Below, piece by piece: positions 1-5,797 of a stretch of DNA of 8,086 nucleotides (positions within the stretch are counted from its first letter, which is position 1; every line of letters starts with the position of its first letter). The notes under the pieces are model-generated. The model searched no databases, had not been told where the DNA came from, and worked only from the letters and a program-made list of their open reading frames with translations. Source of the stretch: HXMU1420-2 sp040830545 (GTDB lineage Bacteria; Pseudomonadota; Alphaproteobacteria; Rhodobacterales; Rhodobacteraceae); the NCBI GenBank assembly GCA_040830545.1, contig JBFOMB010000093.1:1-8086 (forward strand). The letters are read 5' to 3'. The position numbers and the translations under genes are program-made.

Positions 1-204
1 AAAAAAGAAAGATTCTCTAAAAAGTAAAACAATAACAATGATTTACCCTACATAGATCACCTCAAACGCCATCTCCTCACAGATGGTTCGGCTGCTCAAA
101 TCCGACTTTACCCAGGAAAAGGCGAGCTTTCCACAGACTCGCCCACAGTCTCATCAGTTTCACTTCCACGAAATGGACCAGAATCCGAAATCCGGCGCGC
201 TGGC
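1..204. other. AT-rich non-coding stretch
   Basis: I see no supportable gene here. The first 60 bases are only about 25% G+C, far below the rest of the window, and are rich in A runs on the plus strand. The remainder is the area into which the decayed msrQ reading frame runs on without any recognisable homology. A short open frame on the plus strand from 83 has no ribosome binding site or familiar motif, and I treat it as chance. Whatever gene lies to the left is outside the window. Confidence 0.5.
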
Positions 205-585
205 TTCCCCTGCACCTTTTAGGACGACGCAACTCCATCAGAACCGCATTCACCGCAAGATTGATCAAAGTTCGATCCAAAACCCTTTGGCGACCATGAC
301 ATAGTATACGGACCCCACTAGAGCAGCGAAATAGACCGCTTGGCGGAGTTTGCGCCACTTGGGACCTAGCTTGCGGCCGGACCAATTGTTGGACGTTGGT
401 GCGAGCGGCAGCAGGATCACGAAACCCGCCATGCCGAAGGTGATTCAGGGGAGCTGGAGAATATCTGCCCGGACCTGACTCAGAGATCTGCACGTCCAGC
501 TCCAGCCAGACCAGTAAGTACAACAGAACATAGACAAAGGTCAGCACGCCGATGGCCCGGCTGAACTTGACCTGCGCATCCACAC
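205..585 (-). pseudogene. msrQ: msrQ remnant: heme-binding membrane subunit of MsrPQ
   Basis: This is a degraded copy of MsrQ (YedZ), the heme-binding inner-membrane protein that passes electrons to the periplasmic methionine sulfoxide reductase MsrP. Read from 585 downward, one frame gives VKFSRAIGVLTFVYVLLYLL and then VWLELDVQI. An extra T near 484 shifts the frame, which continues as LSQVRADILQLP. A stop at 445-447 interrupts it before ITFGMAGFVILLPLAPTSNN and then WSGRKLGPKWRKLRQAVYFA. The frame ends in a second stop at 265-267 after KGFWIEL. A one-base loss there restores the first frame, which gives LINLAVNAVLMELRR. About 80 N-terminal residues of the family are missing, and no msrP lies upstream. 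Three positions where homologs carry His now encode Tyr (518-520), Arg (343-345) and Tyr (304-306), each explicable by one transition. The MsrQ assignment rests on remembered family sequence. The limits are approximate. Confidence 0.8.
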
Positions 586-986
586 AGGACGTCCGCCCCC
601 CTAACACGTTGATGTGCCCTCAAGCGCTGCGAATGCCTGCTTTCCAAACTTTTGCGAAGGAAACTGCACGATTGGCTAATAGCAGCAAGGGCTCAAAACT
701 GTCTTTGGCTGCGCTAGAAAGGTAAATTGTCTACCCTACATTAGCAATTCAAGCGAAGTTGCCATTTGAACTTGCAAGACAATGTCGCCCCAGACACAGG
801 GTCACTGAGGAATTAGTGGCCCGTTAAGAAAAAATGTACGATCAAACGCAGATTGTGCGACGAGGTGCCCTTGGGATGCTCTAGAAGTACCACGCAGTGT
901 ATCTAAGTGATTGTCCGGGTGGGCATCAGGGTGAGTGCAAAAAGATATCCCTTTGCCCAAGCCACTAAAAAAAATTATCGGATTGA
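586..986. other. Gene-free spacer between msrQ relic and tRNA-Leu
   Basis: About 400 bases with no gene I can support. Short frames on both strands lack start signals and familiar motifs. One minus-strand frame between 730 and 620 is open for 36 codons but has no ATG. Nothing here resembles the missing N-terminus of MsrQ or the C-terminus of MsrP in any frame I read. A run of eight A on the plus strand at 967-974 gives a T tract in the tRNA-Leu transcript about 13 bases past its CCA. It could help end that transcript, although no hairpin precedes it other than the tRNA itself. Confidence 0.5.
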
Positions 987-1073
987 TGGTGCGGTCGAGA
1001 AGACTCGAACTTCCACGGGTGTTACCCCACAGCGACCTCAACGCTGCGCGTCTACCAATTCCGCCACGACCGC
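987..1073 (-). tRNA. tRNA-Leu (anticodon GAG)
   Basis: A complete class II tRNA read from 1073 down to 987. The 7-bp acceptor stem pairs GCGGTCG (1073-1067) with CGACCGC (997-991), followed by discriminator A and an encoded CCA (989-987). The D-arm region contains GGAATTGGTAGACGCG, typical of bacterial leucine tRNAs. The anticodon stem CAGCG/CGCTG encloses the loop TTGAGGT, so the anticodon is GAG (1037-1039), decoding CUC and CUU. A variable arm follows, then the T-arm with TTCGAGT. Length is 87 nt including CCA. It lies 47 bases beyond the stop of the DUF2306-like gene on the same strand. Confidence 0.97.
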
Positions 1074-1095
1074 ATGCTGTGACTTGGTACGCGGC

Positions 1096-1124
1096 TGACT
1101 AGACGATGGGCCGGTTCGGCTCAA
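1096..1124 (-). promoter_or_regulatory. Candidate promoter for tRNA-Leu
   Basis: On the minus strand, TTGAGC (1124-1119) and TAGTCA (1101-1096) are separated by 17 bases, placing a start about 16 bases before the mature tRNA 5' end. The -35 box matches the consensus in its first four bases, but the -10 box is poor. The candidate overlaps the stop codon of the upstream gene. The tRNA may instead be read from that gene. Confidence 0.25.
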
Positions 1125-1636
1125 GCGAAAAATGTCGTCTTTGTAATCGACGCCCTTGTCGTGTTTCTTCGGGCAAGGATCGCCTGGAGTCCAATGGCGG
1201 CCAAGCCAGATGCGATGATAATGTATCCAAGTGACGGAGATTGCGGAAACAGTGTTTCGTTCAGGATGCGTCCGGGCAGGAATGTGAAACTGGCTGCAAT
1301 CACGACGCCGTGCCAGTAGAACCCCGTCATCCAACCTCGGTGACGCGCGATGTTACCGATGCGAATGGACCGCAGTCCAACCCAGATCGACCAAAGCGCA
1401 TAGATCGACAGAAGGTGGATAGGACTGAACGGGCCGATGAGGGACAGGCCAGTGATCAGGAATGAAGAGAGCGCGGCGACAAGGATGGACAAACCCCATG
1501 TATATCCGATGACCTTGTGCCAGCGGTCCCGCCGCTGGCGGTAGAGCGCGGCCGGTCCGAGGAGCAGAGCAATCATGCCTGCGACAGCGTGAACCTGAAC
1601 CTCCAGCGGCGCAGACAAGAGCGGGTCGAGAGACAT
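1121..1636 (-). CDS. DUF2306-like multi-pass membrane protein
   Basis: A 171-residue integral membrane protein of unknown function that resembles the DUF2306 family. Five hydrophobic segments lie at about residues 12-32, 41-64, 72-91, 104-122 and 136-155. Histidines recur next to the helices: H16 in the HAVAGMIALLLGP stretch, H40 in RWHKVIGY, H74 in SPIHLLS, H99 in RHRGWM, and H109. That pattern is typical of the family and could suggest heme or metal binding, but this is inference. I chose the ATG at 1634-1636 because AAAGGAG sits 5 bases upstream. An ATG six codons earlier lies ahead of this ribosome binding site. The C-terminus is short and basic. The gene is divergent from the LytTR regulator, with about 90 bases between them, and tRNA-Leu follows it. 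No substrate can be proposed. Confidence 0.8.
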   Translation of the reverse strand: MSLDPLLSAPLEVQVHAVAGMIALLLGPAALYRQRRDRWHKVIGYTWGLSILVAALSSFLITGLSLIGPFSPIHLLSIYALWSIWVGLRSIRIGNIARHRGWMTGFYWHGVVIAASFTFLPGRILNETLFPQSPSLGYIIIASGLAAIGLQAILARRNTTRASITKTTFFA

Positions 1637-1727
1637 GGAAACTCCTTTGATCAATCCACATCCCCTGCCCTAGACAATCACGAACACCCCGTGCCATGTC
1701 GCTTGCGTGAACATGAGGCTGCACTGC

Positions 1728-2492
1728 GTGAATGACAGCGATCTGCAACTCGCGCTTCGTGAGTGGGGGCGTGACTTTCGCCATCCGGTGACCATGGTGG
1801 TGCTCGGGGGTGTAGGAATTGTGCTGGGTCTGATGGGTCCGTTTGGGACCCAGGATGCGCTGACGCTGTTGCCCCGGACCTTCTATTGGCTCGTGCTGGC
1901 AGGTGTGACCTATGGCACCGGATCATTGGTATACGAATTGGTGACTGTTTGGATGAGCGGCGCGACGATGCCAGTGCGCGGTGCTGCCTCAGGATCTTTG
2001 ACCGGGGCATTGGTATCGCTTGAAGTGTTGGGATTGAATTGGCTGTCTTTTGACATCTGGCCAAACAGCACAGTTTTGATGTCGTTGATTGCAACGATTG
2101 TGGCCATTTCCCTGGTCATAACAGGAACCGTTGCGTTTGTTCGCGCGCAGCCCGACAAAGCTGCGACCACCGAAACACCACCGCTGCTGGACCGGCTGCC
2201 AGTGGACAAACGGGGACCGCTTGTGGCGCTTTCCGTCGAAGACCATTATGTCCGTGTCCAGACCACCAAGGGGGAAGATTTGATCCTGATGCGCCTGTCT
2301 GATGCAATACGAGAGATTGGGCGCACGCGCGGCGGGCAGGTCCATCGCTCGCACTGGGTGGCGTTCGATCAGGTGAAGGCCGTGCAACGCAAGAGCGACA
2401 GAGCGATCCTGACCCTTTCAAACGGTTCAGAAATCCCTGTCAGTCGCGCCAATATGTCCAAGATCAAAGAGGCGGGGCTGTTGCCCCGGTAG
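1728..2492 (+). CDS. Membrane-anchored LytTR-type transcriptional regulator
   Basis: A predicted membrane-bound DNA-binding regulator of 254 residues. The N-terminal half has about four hydrophobic segments (residues 21-38, 50-70, 85-105, 118-138). After a linker, residues ~160-250 form a LytTR domain: LSVEDHYVRVQT (169-180), the strongly characteristic GGQVHRSHWVA (202-212) and LSNGSEIPVSR (230-240). LytTR domains bind DNA mainly through beta strands. There is no receiver domain, so it is not an ordinary two-component response regulator, and any signal would have to be sensed at the membrane. I prefer the GTG at 1728 because GAGG lies about 9 bases upstream. In-frame starts at 1707 (GTG) and 1713 (ATG) lack a visible ribosome binding site but cannot be excluded. 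It is divergent from the DUF2306-like gene and nearly abuts lipB. Target genes are unknown; regulation of itself or of its divergent neighbour is a guess. Confidence 0.88.
   Translation: MNDSDLQLALREWGRDFRHPVTMVVLGGVGIVLGLMGPFGTQDALTLLPRTFYWLVLAGVTYGTGSLVYELVTVWMSGATMPVRGAASGSLTGALVSLEVLGLNWLSFDIWPNSTVLMSLIATIVAISLVITGTVAFVRAQPDKAATTETPPLLDRLPVDKRGPLVALSVEDHYVRVQTTKGEDLILMRLSDAIREIGRTRGGQVHRSHWVAFDQVKAVQRKSDRAILTLSNGSEIPVSRANMSKIKEAGLLPR
2473..2488 (+). promoter_or_regulatory. Perfect hairpin at LytTR-lipB junction
   Basis: CGGGGC (2473-2478) and GCCCCG (2483-2488) form a perfect 6-bp GC-rich stem with the loop TGTT. It ends just before the LytTR stop (2490-2492) and 8 bases before the lipB ATG. 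It covers the place where a Shine-Dalgarno would normally lie, and no clear purine-rich site is seen there. Ribosomes finishing the upstream gene would melt it, so it may couple lipB translation to that gene. No T tract follows, so it is unlikely to be a terminator. It may also simply be a by-product of the codons for AGLLPR. Confidence 0.35.
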
Positions 2493-2496
2493 AGCC

Positions 2497-3162
2497 ATGG
2501 AATGGAAGATCACTGAAGGTCTGACAGACTACGACACGGCGCTGGCCTTCATGGAGGATCGCGTTGCGCGCATTGCCGCCGGTGAAGCTGAGGAGTGCAT
2601 CTGGCTGCTGGAACACCCGCCGCTTTATACGGCGGGAACCTCTGCACGGCGTGAGGACTTGACTGATCCCGAGCGTTTCCCAGTCTACGAGGCACGGCGG
2701 GGTGGGCAATACACCTATCACGGGCCGGGTCAGCGCGTGGTTTACGTCATGCTCAATGTAGGCGAGCGTGGCCGGGACGTGCGCGCCTTTGTACAGCAGT
2801 TGGAGCGCTGGGTGATTGCAACGCTGGCAGAATTCAGCATCACTGGCCTGATCCGCGAAGGGCGCGTTGGCGTCTGGGTTGAGCGGCCCGAAAAACCGCG
2901 CACAGCCACCGGAGCCATGGCCGAGGATAAGGTGGCTGCCATCGGCATCCGGCTGAAGAAATGGGTCAGTTTCCACGGCATCTCCATCAATGTGGAACCG
3001 GATCTGGAGCACTTTGATGGCATTGTGCCCTGCGGCATCACTGAACATGGCGTGACCAGCTTGGCTGATCTGGGTCTGCCGGTGACAATGCAGGATCTGG
3101 ATGTGGCTCTGATGCGCACGTTCGAGGATGTGTTTGGACCTGTGGAAGCGCCCGCCATCTGA
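2497..3162 (+). CDS. lipB: Octanoyltransferase LipB
   Basis: Lipoyl(octanoyl) transferase moves the octanoyl group from acyl carrier protein onto a lysine of lipoate-dependent proteins (pyruvate and 2-oxoglutarate dehydrogenase E2, glycine cleavage H protein). This is the first step of endogenous lipoate formation, before LipA. It is cytosolic. The 221-residue product shows the family signatures in order: LLEHPPLYTAGTS (37-49), RRGGQYTYHGPGQ (67-79), the catalytic lysine K145 in DKVAAIG, FHGISINV (159-166), and the thioester-forming C179 in VPCGI. The 34-residue spacing between K145 and C179 equals that between K135 and C169 of the E. coli enzyme. The ATG lies 4 bases after the LytTR stop, with a weak ribosome binding site, suggesting co-transcription and coupled translation. 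Length and motifs indicate an intact enzyme. Confidence 0.96.
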   Translation: MEWKITEGLTDYDTALAFMEDRVARIAAGEAEECIWLLEHPPLYTAGTSARREDLTDPERFPVYEARRGGQYTYHGPGQRVVYVMLNVGERGRDVRAFVQQLERWVIATLAEFSITGLIREGRVGVWVERPEKPRTATGAMAEDKVAAIGIRLKKWVSFHGISINVEPDLEHFDGIVPCGITEHGVTSLADLGLPVTMQDLDVALMRTFEDVFGPVEAPAI

Positions 3163-3194
3163 CCAAGCGTCACGGATGCATGTTGCGGGGCGGA

Positions 3195-3203
3195 TGCTAG
3201 ATT
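3195..3203 (+). promoter_or_regulatory. Candidate extended -10 for the thioesterase gene
   Basis: In the 83-base gap after lipB, TGCTAGATT reads as an extended -10 element (TGN followed by TAGATT, 4 of 6 consensus bases), 43 bases before the next ATG. No good -35 box lies at the usual distance. The gene could equally be read from the lipB transcript. Confidence 0.25.
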
Positions 3204-3245
3204 GCGTTCATCTGGCGACCGAAGCGCCCCACAGAAAGCGATCCG

Positions 3246-4046
3246 ATGACCGAAGACAGCCTAGCCCAACTCATCGCCAACGCGACCCCGGTCGGGGACG
3301 GGTTTTCGGTGGAAGTCACTCCGAACTGGACGCAAGGACGCACCTCGTTCGGCGGGTTGACCTCGGCGTTGTTGCTAGAGGTCGCACGGCGCGAGGTGCC
3401 TGACCTGCCACCGCTGCGCTCAGCCCTGATCGACTTCACCGGCCCAGTGACGGAACCAGCGACCTACAGCGCCGAAATCCTACGTCAGGGACGCACCATC
3501 ATCACGATCGAAGCGCGCGCTAAGAGCCGCGATCAGGTGGTGGGCCCCGGGCGCTTTCCCTTCGGCCATGCACGGGAAAGCGGGATTTCTGTCCCCTGCC
3601 CTGCGCCGGATGCGCCCGCACCAGCAGATACGCCGGACCTGATTCCACCGCCTGCGCGTTCAATTGCCCCGGGGTTTCACACAAATTTCGACCTGCGCCT
3701 GATCGAAGGCGGGTTGCCGGGCATGGGCGCGACACGTGGCTATCTGCGCGGCTGGGCCCGGCACAAAGACCCGGAATCCCGCATAGGCGAAGTGGCGCAG
3801 CTATGCCTGGGCGACATTCTACCGCCCGCCGTCTTCCCCTTGTTCCCGCGTTTGGGACCGAACAGTTCGATGAAATGGATCTTCAACGTGGTGGACCCGG
3901 ATTTCTCGACCGAAGACGGCTGGTACCAAGTCGAAAGCGAGGTCACGGCGGCGGCAGACGGCTATTCCAGTCAGACCATGCGGATGTGGAGCATGGATGG
4001 ACGTCTGATCGCCGACGGGATGCAATCGGTCATCGTGTTTGTCTGA
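3246..4046 (+). CDS. TesB-like acyl-CoA thioesterase family protein
   Basis: A 266-residue protein of the acyl-CoA thioesterase II-like (double hot-dog) group, predicted to hydrolyse acyl-CoA thioesters in the cytosol. The first hot-dog unit covers about residues 18-115 and has the family's W-x-QGRTSFGGLTSALLLE stretch (residues 28-45), followed by PPLRSALIDFTGPV. A proline-rich linker (about 118-140) leads to the second unit, about 145-266, ending in SMDGRLIADGMQSVIVFV. This matches the usual ending in which an Asp/Gly turn is followed by a strand carrying a Gln. Length is normal for the family. I see no frameshift. The ATG at 3246 is preceded by only a weak AGAAAG. Substrate chain length cannot be read from sequence. 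It is convergent with the nitrile hydratase operon, 36 bases apart, and no functional link is evident. Confidence 0.8.
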   Translation: MTEDSLAQLIANATPVGDGFSVEVTPNWTQGRTSFGGLTSALLLEVARREVPDLPPLRSALIDFTGPVTEPATYSAEILRQGRTIITIEARAKSRDQVVGPGRFPFGHARESGISVPCPAPDAPAPADTPDLIPPPARSIAPGFHTNFDLRLIEGGLPGMGATRGYLRGWARHKDPESRIGEVAQLCLGDILPPAVFPLFPRLGPNSSMKWIFNVVDPDFSTEDGWYQVESEVTAAADGYSSQTMRMWSMDGRLIADGMQSVIVFV

Positions 4047-4082
4047 CGGGGCTTTGGTCAAGGCAGTTGCGGCAGTACAGAG

Positions 4083-4403
4083 TCAGTCCGCCGCCAGCTT
4101 TACCGGTGCGCCGTGCGGTGTTGTCAAATACGCCTCTTCCCAGGCATCGCGCAGGCTGGTCACGTCCTCGGGCGCGGTGCTGCCCACTTCCGACAGGAAG
4201 GTTTCCAGCGTCTCCAACCACGCCGCAAAGTAGTCCGCGCCCCCGTTCAGATCCTTAGCCAAACCGTGCCGTTTCAGCGTGGCGCCAAAACGGTCCGCCC
4301 AATCGGGCCAGGCGAACATGCCGGTTTCGTTCAGGTGCACGGTCAACGCGAACACCTGCGCGTGCCATGGTTCGGCAAAAACCGGTTCAGGCCGTTCGTT
4401 CAT
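4083..4403 (-). CDS. Nitrile hydratase accessory (activator) protein
   Basis: A 106-residue protein of the nitrile hydratase activator family (p14K/NhlE type). In cobalt-type systems, family members escort the alpha subunit and help load the metal. The start EPVFAEPWHAQVFALTVHL (6-24), the TGMFAWPDWADRFG stretch (27-40) and the end EEAYLTTPHGAPVKL (89-103) are characteristic. It is visibly related to the N-terminal half of the neighbouring beta subunit: PVFAEPWHAQVFALTV against PVFPEDWHGRALAVTL gives 8 identities in 16. It lacks the beta subunit's C-terminal SH3-like domain. I chose the ATG at 4401-4403, which overlaps the nthB stop as ATGA; a longer in-frame extension upstream has no family resemblance. 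It is the last gene of the operon and is convergent with the thioesterase gene. Confidence 0.9.
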   Translation of the reverse strand: MNERPEPVFAEPWHAQVFALTVHLNETGMFAWPDWADRFGATLKRHGLAKDLNGGADYFAAWLETLETFLSEVGSTAPEDVTSLRDAWEEAYLTTPHGAPVKLAAD

Positions 4404-5077
4404 GCCGGTTCCAGATAGCTCTGCCAGAGGTCCAGTACGACCTCGTCCCCGGGGTGCTCCGGATCGGCCCACAGCTCTGAGGCCGGAAACACCACGGCAT
4501 ATAACGGTTCTGGTGCCTCGCCCAGCCCGTGCGCGCTGCTATCGGGAAAGACATGGCTGCCATGCAGGCGCACAATTCGCCCTGTCGCACCGGCGGCATA
4601 GATCGGCAGGCGTGTGTGCCCACCATCCACCATCCGATTGCCGGAAATCTTTAGCGTGCGCACGGCCTGCCCCGGTTCGTACAAAGGGGCGACATTGCTG
4701 TCCCGGTCCGCTGGCCCACCATTGACCAGCGTTTTCGCGACGGCCTCTGGTTTCATGGCGCGGTCCGCCAGCGGGCTGGGCATCGGCGGAGCCTCGCCAG
4801 CCAATTCCTCGGCGGTAATCACACCCTTTTCCACCAACAGATCAGCAAGCCCCGAAATCCACTTCTCATAATAGCTGAACCGCGTGTAGTCCTTAGGGCT
4901 CAGCCGTTCACGCGCATGACGCGACACGTCGATGTTCCATTGCCCCAGTGACCCACAGGCCAAGGTCACCGCCAGCGCCCGCCCGTGCCAGTCTTCAGGG
5001 AACACCGGCCCAATTTCATCCTCAGGTACAACCGGCCCGTCCCCGAACCGACCACCCATGTCATGTACGCGCGTCAT
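4400..5077 (-). CDS. nthB: Nitrile hydratase beta subunit
   Basis: The beta subunit pairs with the alpha subunit to form the cytosolic enzyme that hydrates nitriles to amides. The 225-residue product opens with MTRVHDMGGRFGDGPV, as beta subunits do. Its N-terminal helical domain contains PVFPEDW (24-30) and YYEKWISGLADLLVEKGVIT (69-88). The SH3-like C-terminal domain has GGHTRLPIYAAG (152-163), HGSHVFPDSSAHGLGE (172-187) and the canonical ending LDLWQSYLEPA. By my alignment to a remembered Rhodococcus beta chain, R53 and R156 correspond to the two arginines that hydrogen-bond the oxidised cysteines. The loop between GQ (136-137) and GH (153-154) is about five residues longer than in that Fe-type chain. 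The ATG at 5075-5077 overlaps the nthA stop (ATGA) and has GAGGA about 8 bases upstream. The full-length fused beta chain argues against a three-subunit thiocyanate hydrolase. Confidence 0.95.
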   Translation of the reverse strand: MTRVHDMGGRFGDGPVVPEDEIGPVFPEDWHGRALAVTLACGSLGQWNIDVSRHARERLSPKDYTRFSYYEKWISGLADLLVEKGVITAEELAGEAPPMPSPLADRAMKPEAVAKTLVNGGPADRDSNVAPLYEPGQAVRTLKISGNRMVDGGHTRLPIYAAGATGRIVRLHGSHVFPDSSAHGLGEAPEPLYAVVFPASELWADPEHPGDEVVLDLWQSYLEPA

Positions 5078-5688
5078 TGAGGGGTCCTCGCCAAACCGGT
5101 CCCGATCATGCTGTCCCGTGTCACCAGATCCGCCAACGCGTCCTGAGCCAAACCTTCGGTCCCTTCGGGCCGCATTGGAAGCACCAGATACCGCACTTCG
5201 GCCGTCGAATCCCACACACGCACGGCTGTGTCCTCAGGCAACGTCACGCCAAATTCGGCCAGCACCTTGCGCGGCTCCCGCACGGCCCGCGCGCGGTAGG
5301 CGTCAGATTTGTACCAGCCCGGCGGAATGCCCAGCACCGGCCACGGATAACAGGAACACAGCGTACAAACGACCATGTTGTGCTGCTGTGGCGTGTTTTC
5401 GACCACAACCATGTGTTCGCCCTGGCGGCCATAAAACCCCATATCCTTGATCGCCGCCGTCGCATCGTCGCGCAGGGCCTGCAAGAACCCAGGATCACAC
5501 CAGGCCCGCGCCACAACCTGCGCGCCATTACGCGGCCCGATCTTGTTTTCATAGGTATCAATGATCTCGTCCAGCGCAGCGGGGTCGATCAGCCCCTTGC
5601 GAGTCAAAAGCGTTTCCAAGGCTTTGACGCGAAGCGCAGGCTCCGGCGGCAAAAGCGCGTGCGGGTGGTCATGGCTGTCATGTGGCAT
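5074..5688 (-). CDS. nthA: Nitrile hydratase alpha subunit, cobalt type
   Basis: The catalytic subunit of nitrile hydratase (EC 4.2.1.84), which holds the non-corrin metal centre. The 204-residue product contains VVCTLCSCYPWPVLG (107-120 region). C108, C111 and C113 with the backbone nitrogens form the metal claw, and in the family the second and third cysteines are oxidised to sulfinic and sulfenic forms. Thr at the second position of CTLCSC is the mark of cobalt enzymes; iron enzymes usually have Ser. Other family stretches are RVKALETLLTRKGLI (20-34), GARVVARAW-like GAQVVARAW (55-63), PPGWYKSDAYRARAVREPR (122-140) and ALADLVTRDSMIG (184-196). Length is typical. It is the first gene of a three-gene operon and is divergent from secG, with about 110 bases between. 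The ATG at 5686-5688 has no strong ribosome binding site. The in vivo substrate is unknown. Confidence 0.96.
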   Translation of the reverse strand: MPHDSHDHPHALLPPEPALRVKALETLLTRKGLIDPAALDEIIDTYENKIGPRNGAQVVARAWCDPGFLQALRDDATAAIKDMGFYGRQGEHMVVVENTPQQHNMVVCTLCSCYPWPVLGIPPGWYKSDAYRARAVREPRKVLAEFGVTLPEDTAVRVWDSTAEVRYLVLPMRPEGTEGLAQDALADLVTRDSMIGTGLARTPQ

Positions 5689-5740
5689 GGGCGCAGGATG
5701 CGTTTGTCGCGATGCACTGTCCAGTCACAAAAGTCGTGCC

Positions 5741-5769
5741 TTGCCCCCCGCCCCAAATATCCCTACATA
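5741..5769 (+). promoter_or_regulatory. Candidate secG promoter
   Basis: TTGCCC (5741-5746) and TACATA (5764-5769) are spaced by 17 bases and lie 28 bases before the secG ATG, in the gap shared with the divergent nthA gene. The -35 box matches four of six consensus bases and the -10 box three. The placement is good, but the match is only moderate. I could not pick out a convincing nthA promoter on the other strand. Confidence 0.35.
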
Positions 5770-5797
5770 GCGCCCGAACAGCAGCCCCGAAGGTTCC

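Noticed and set aside
46..55. CCCTACATAG repeated exactly at 5761-5770, with a near copy at 734-743
   Set aside because: The copy before secG may be part of a -10 region, but the other two have no -35 partner or downstream gene. Three short matches in 8 kb are weak evidence for a shared operator.
205..585. Programmed frameshifting to rescue the msrQ reading
   Set aside because: No slippery site or downstream structure was seen. There is also an in-frame stop, a missing N-terminus and loss of all three histidines, so decay explains it better.
77..607. A 176-residue minus-strand open frame read as one intact protein
   Set aside because: Only its first ~45 residues and a short later stretch match MsrQ. 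The middle of the family sequence lies in another frame, so the open frame is a product of frameshifts.
802..1098. Open frames on both strands crossing the tRNA
   Set aside because: They run through a clear tRNA-Leu and show no ribosome binding site or familiar motif.
1647..1654. TTGATCAA palindrome as an FNR-type operator
   Set aside because: An FNR site needs four bases between the half-sites. Here the halves abut, so it is an ordinary 8-base palindrome.
4083..5688. Thiocyanate hydrolase instead of nitrile hydratase
   Set aside because: That enzyme splits the beta-type chain into two subunits. Here a fused 225-residue beta chain is present together with an activator, which fits nitrile hydratase.
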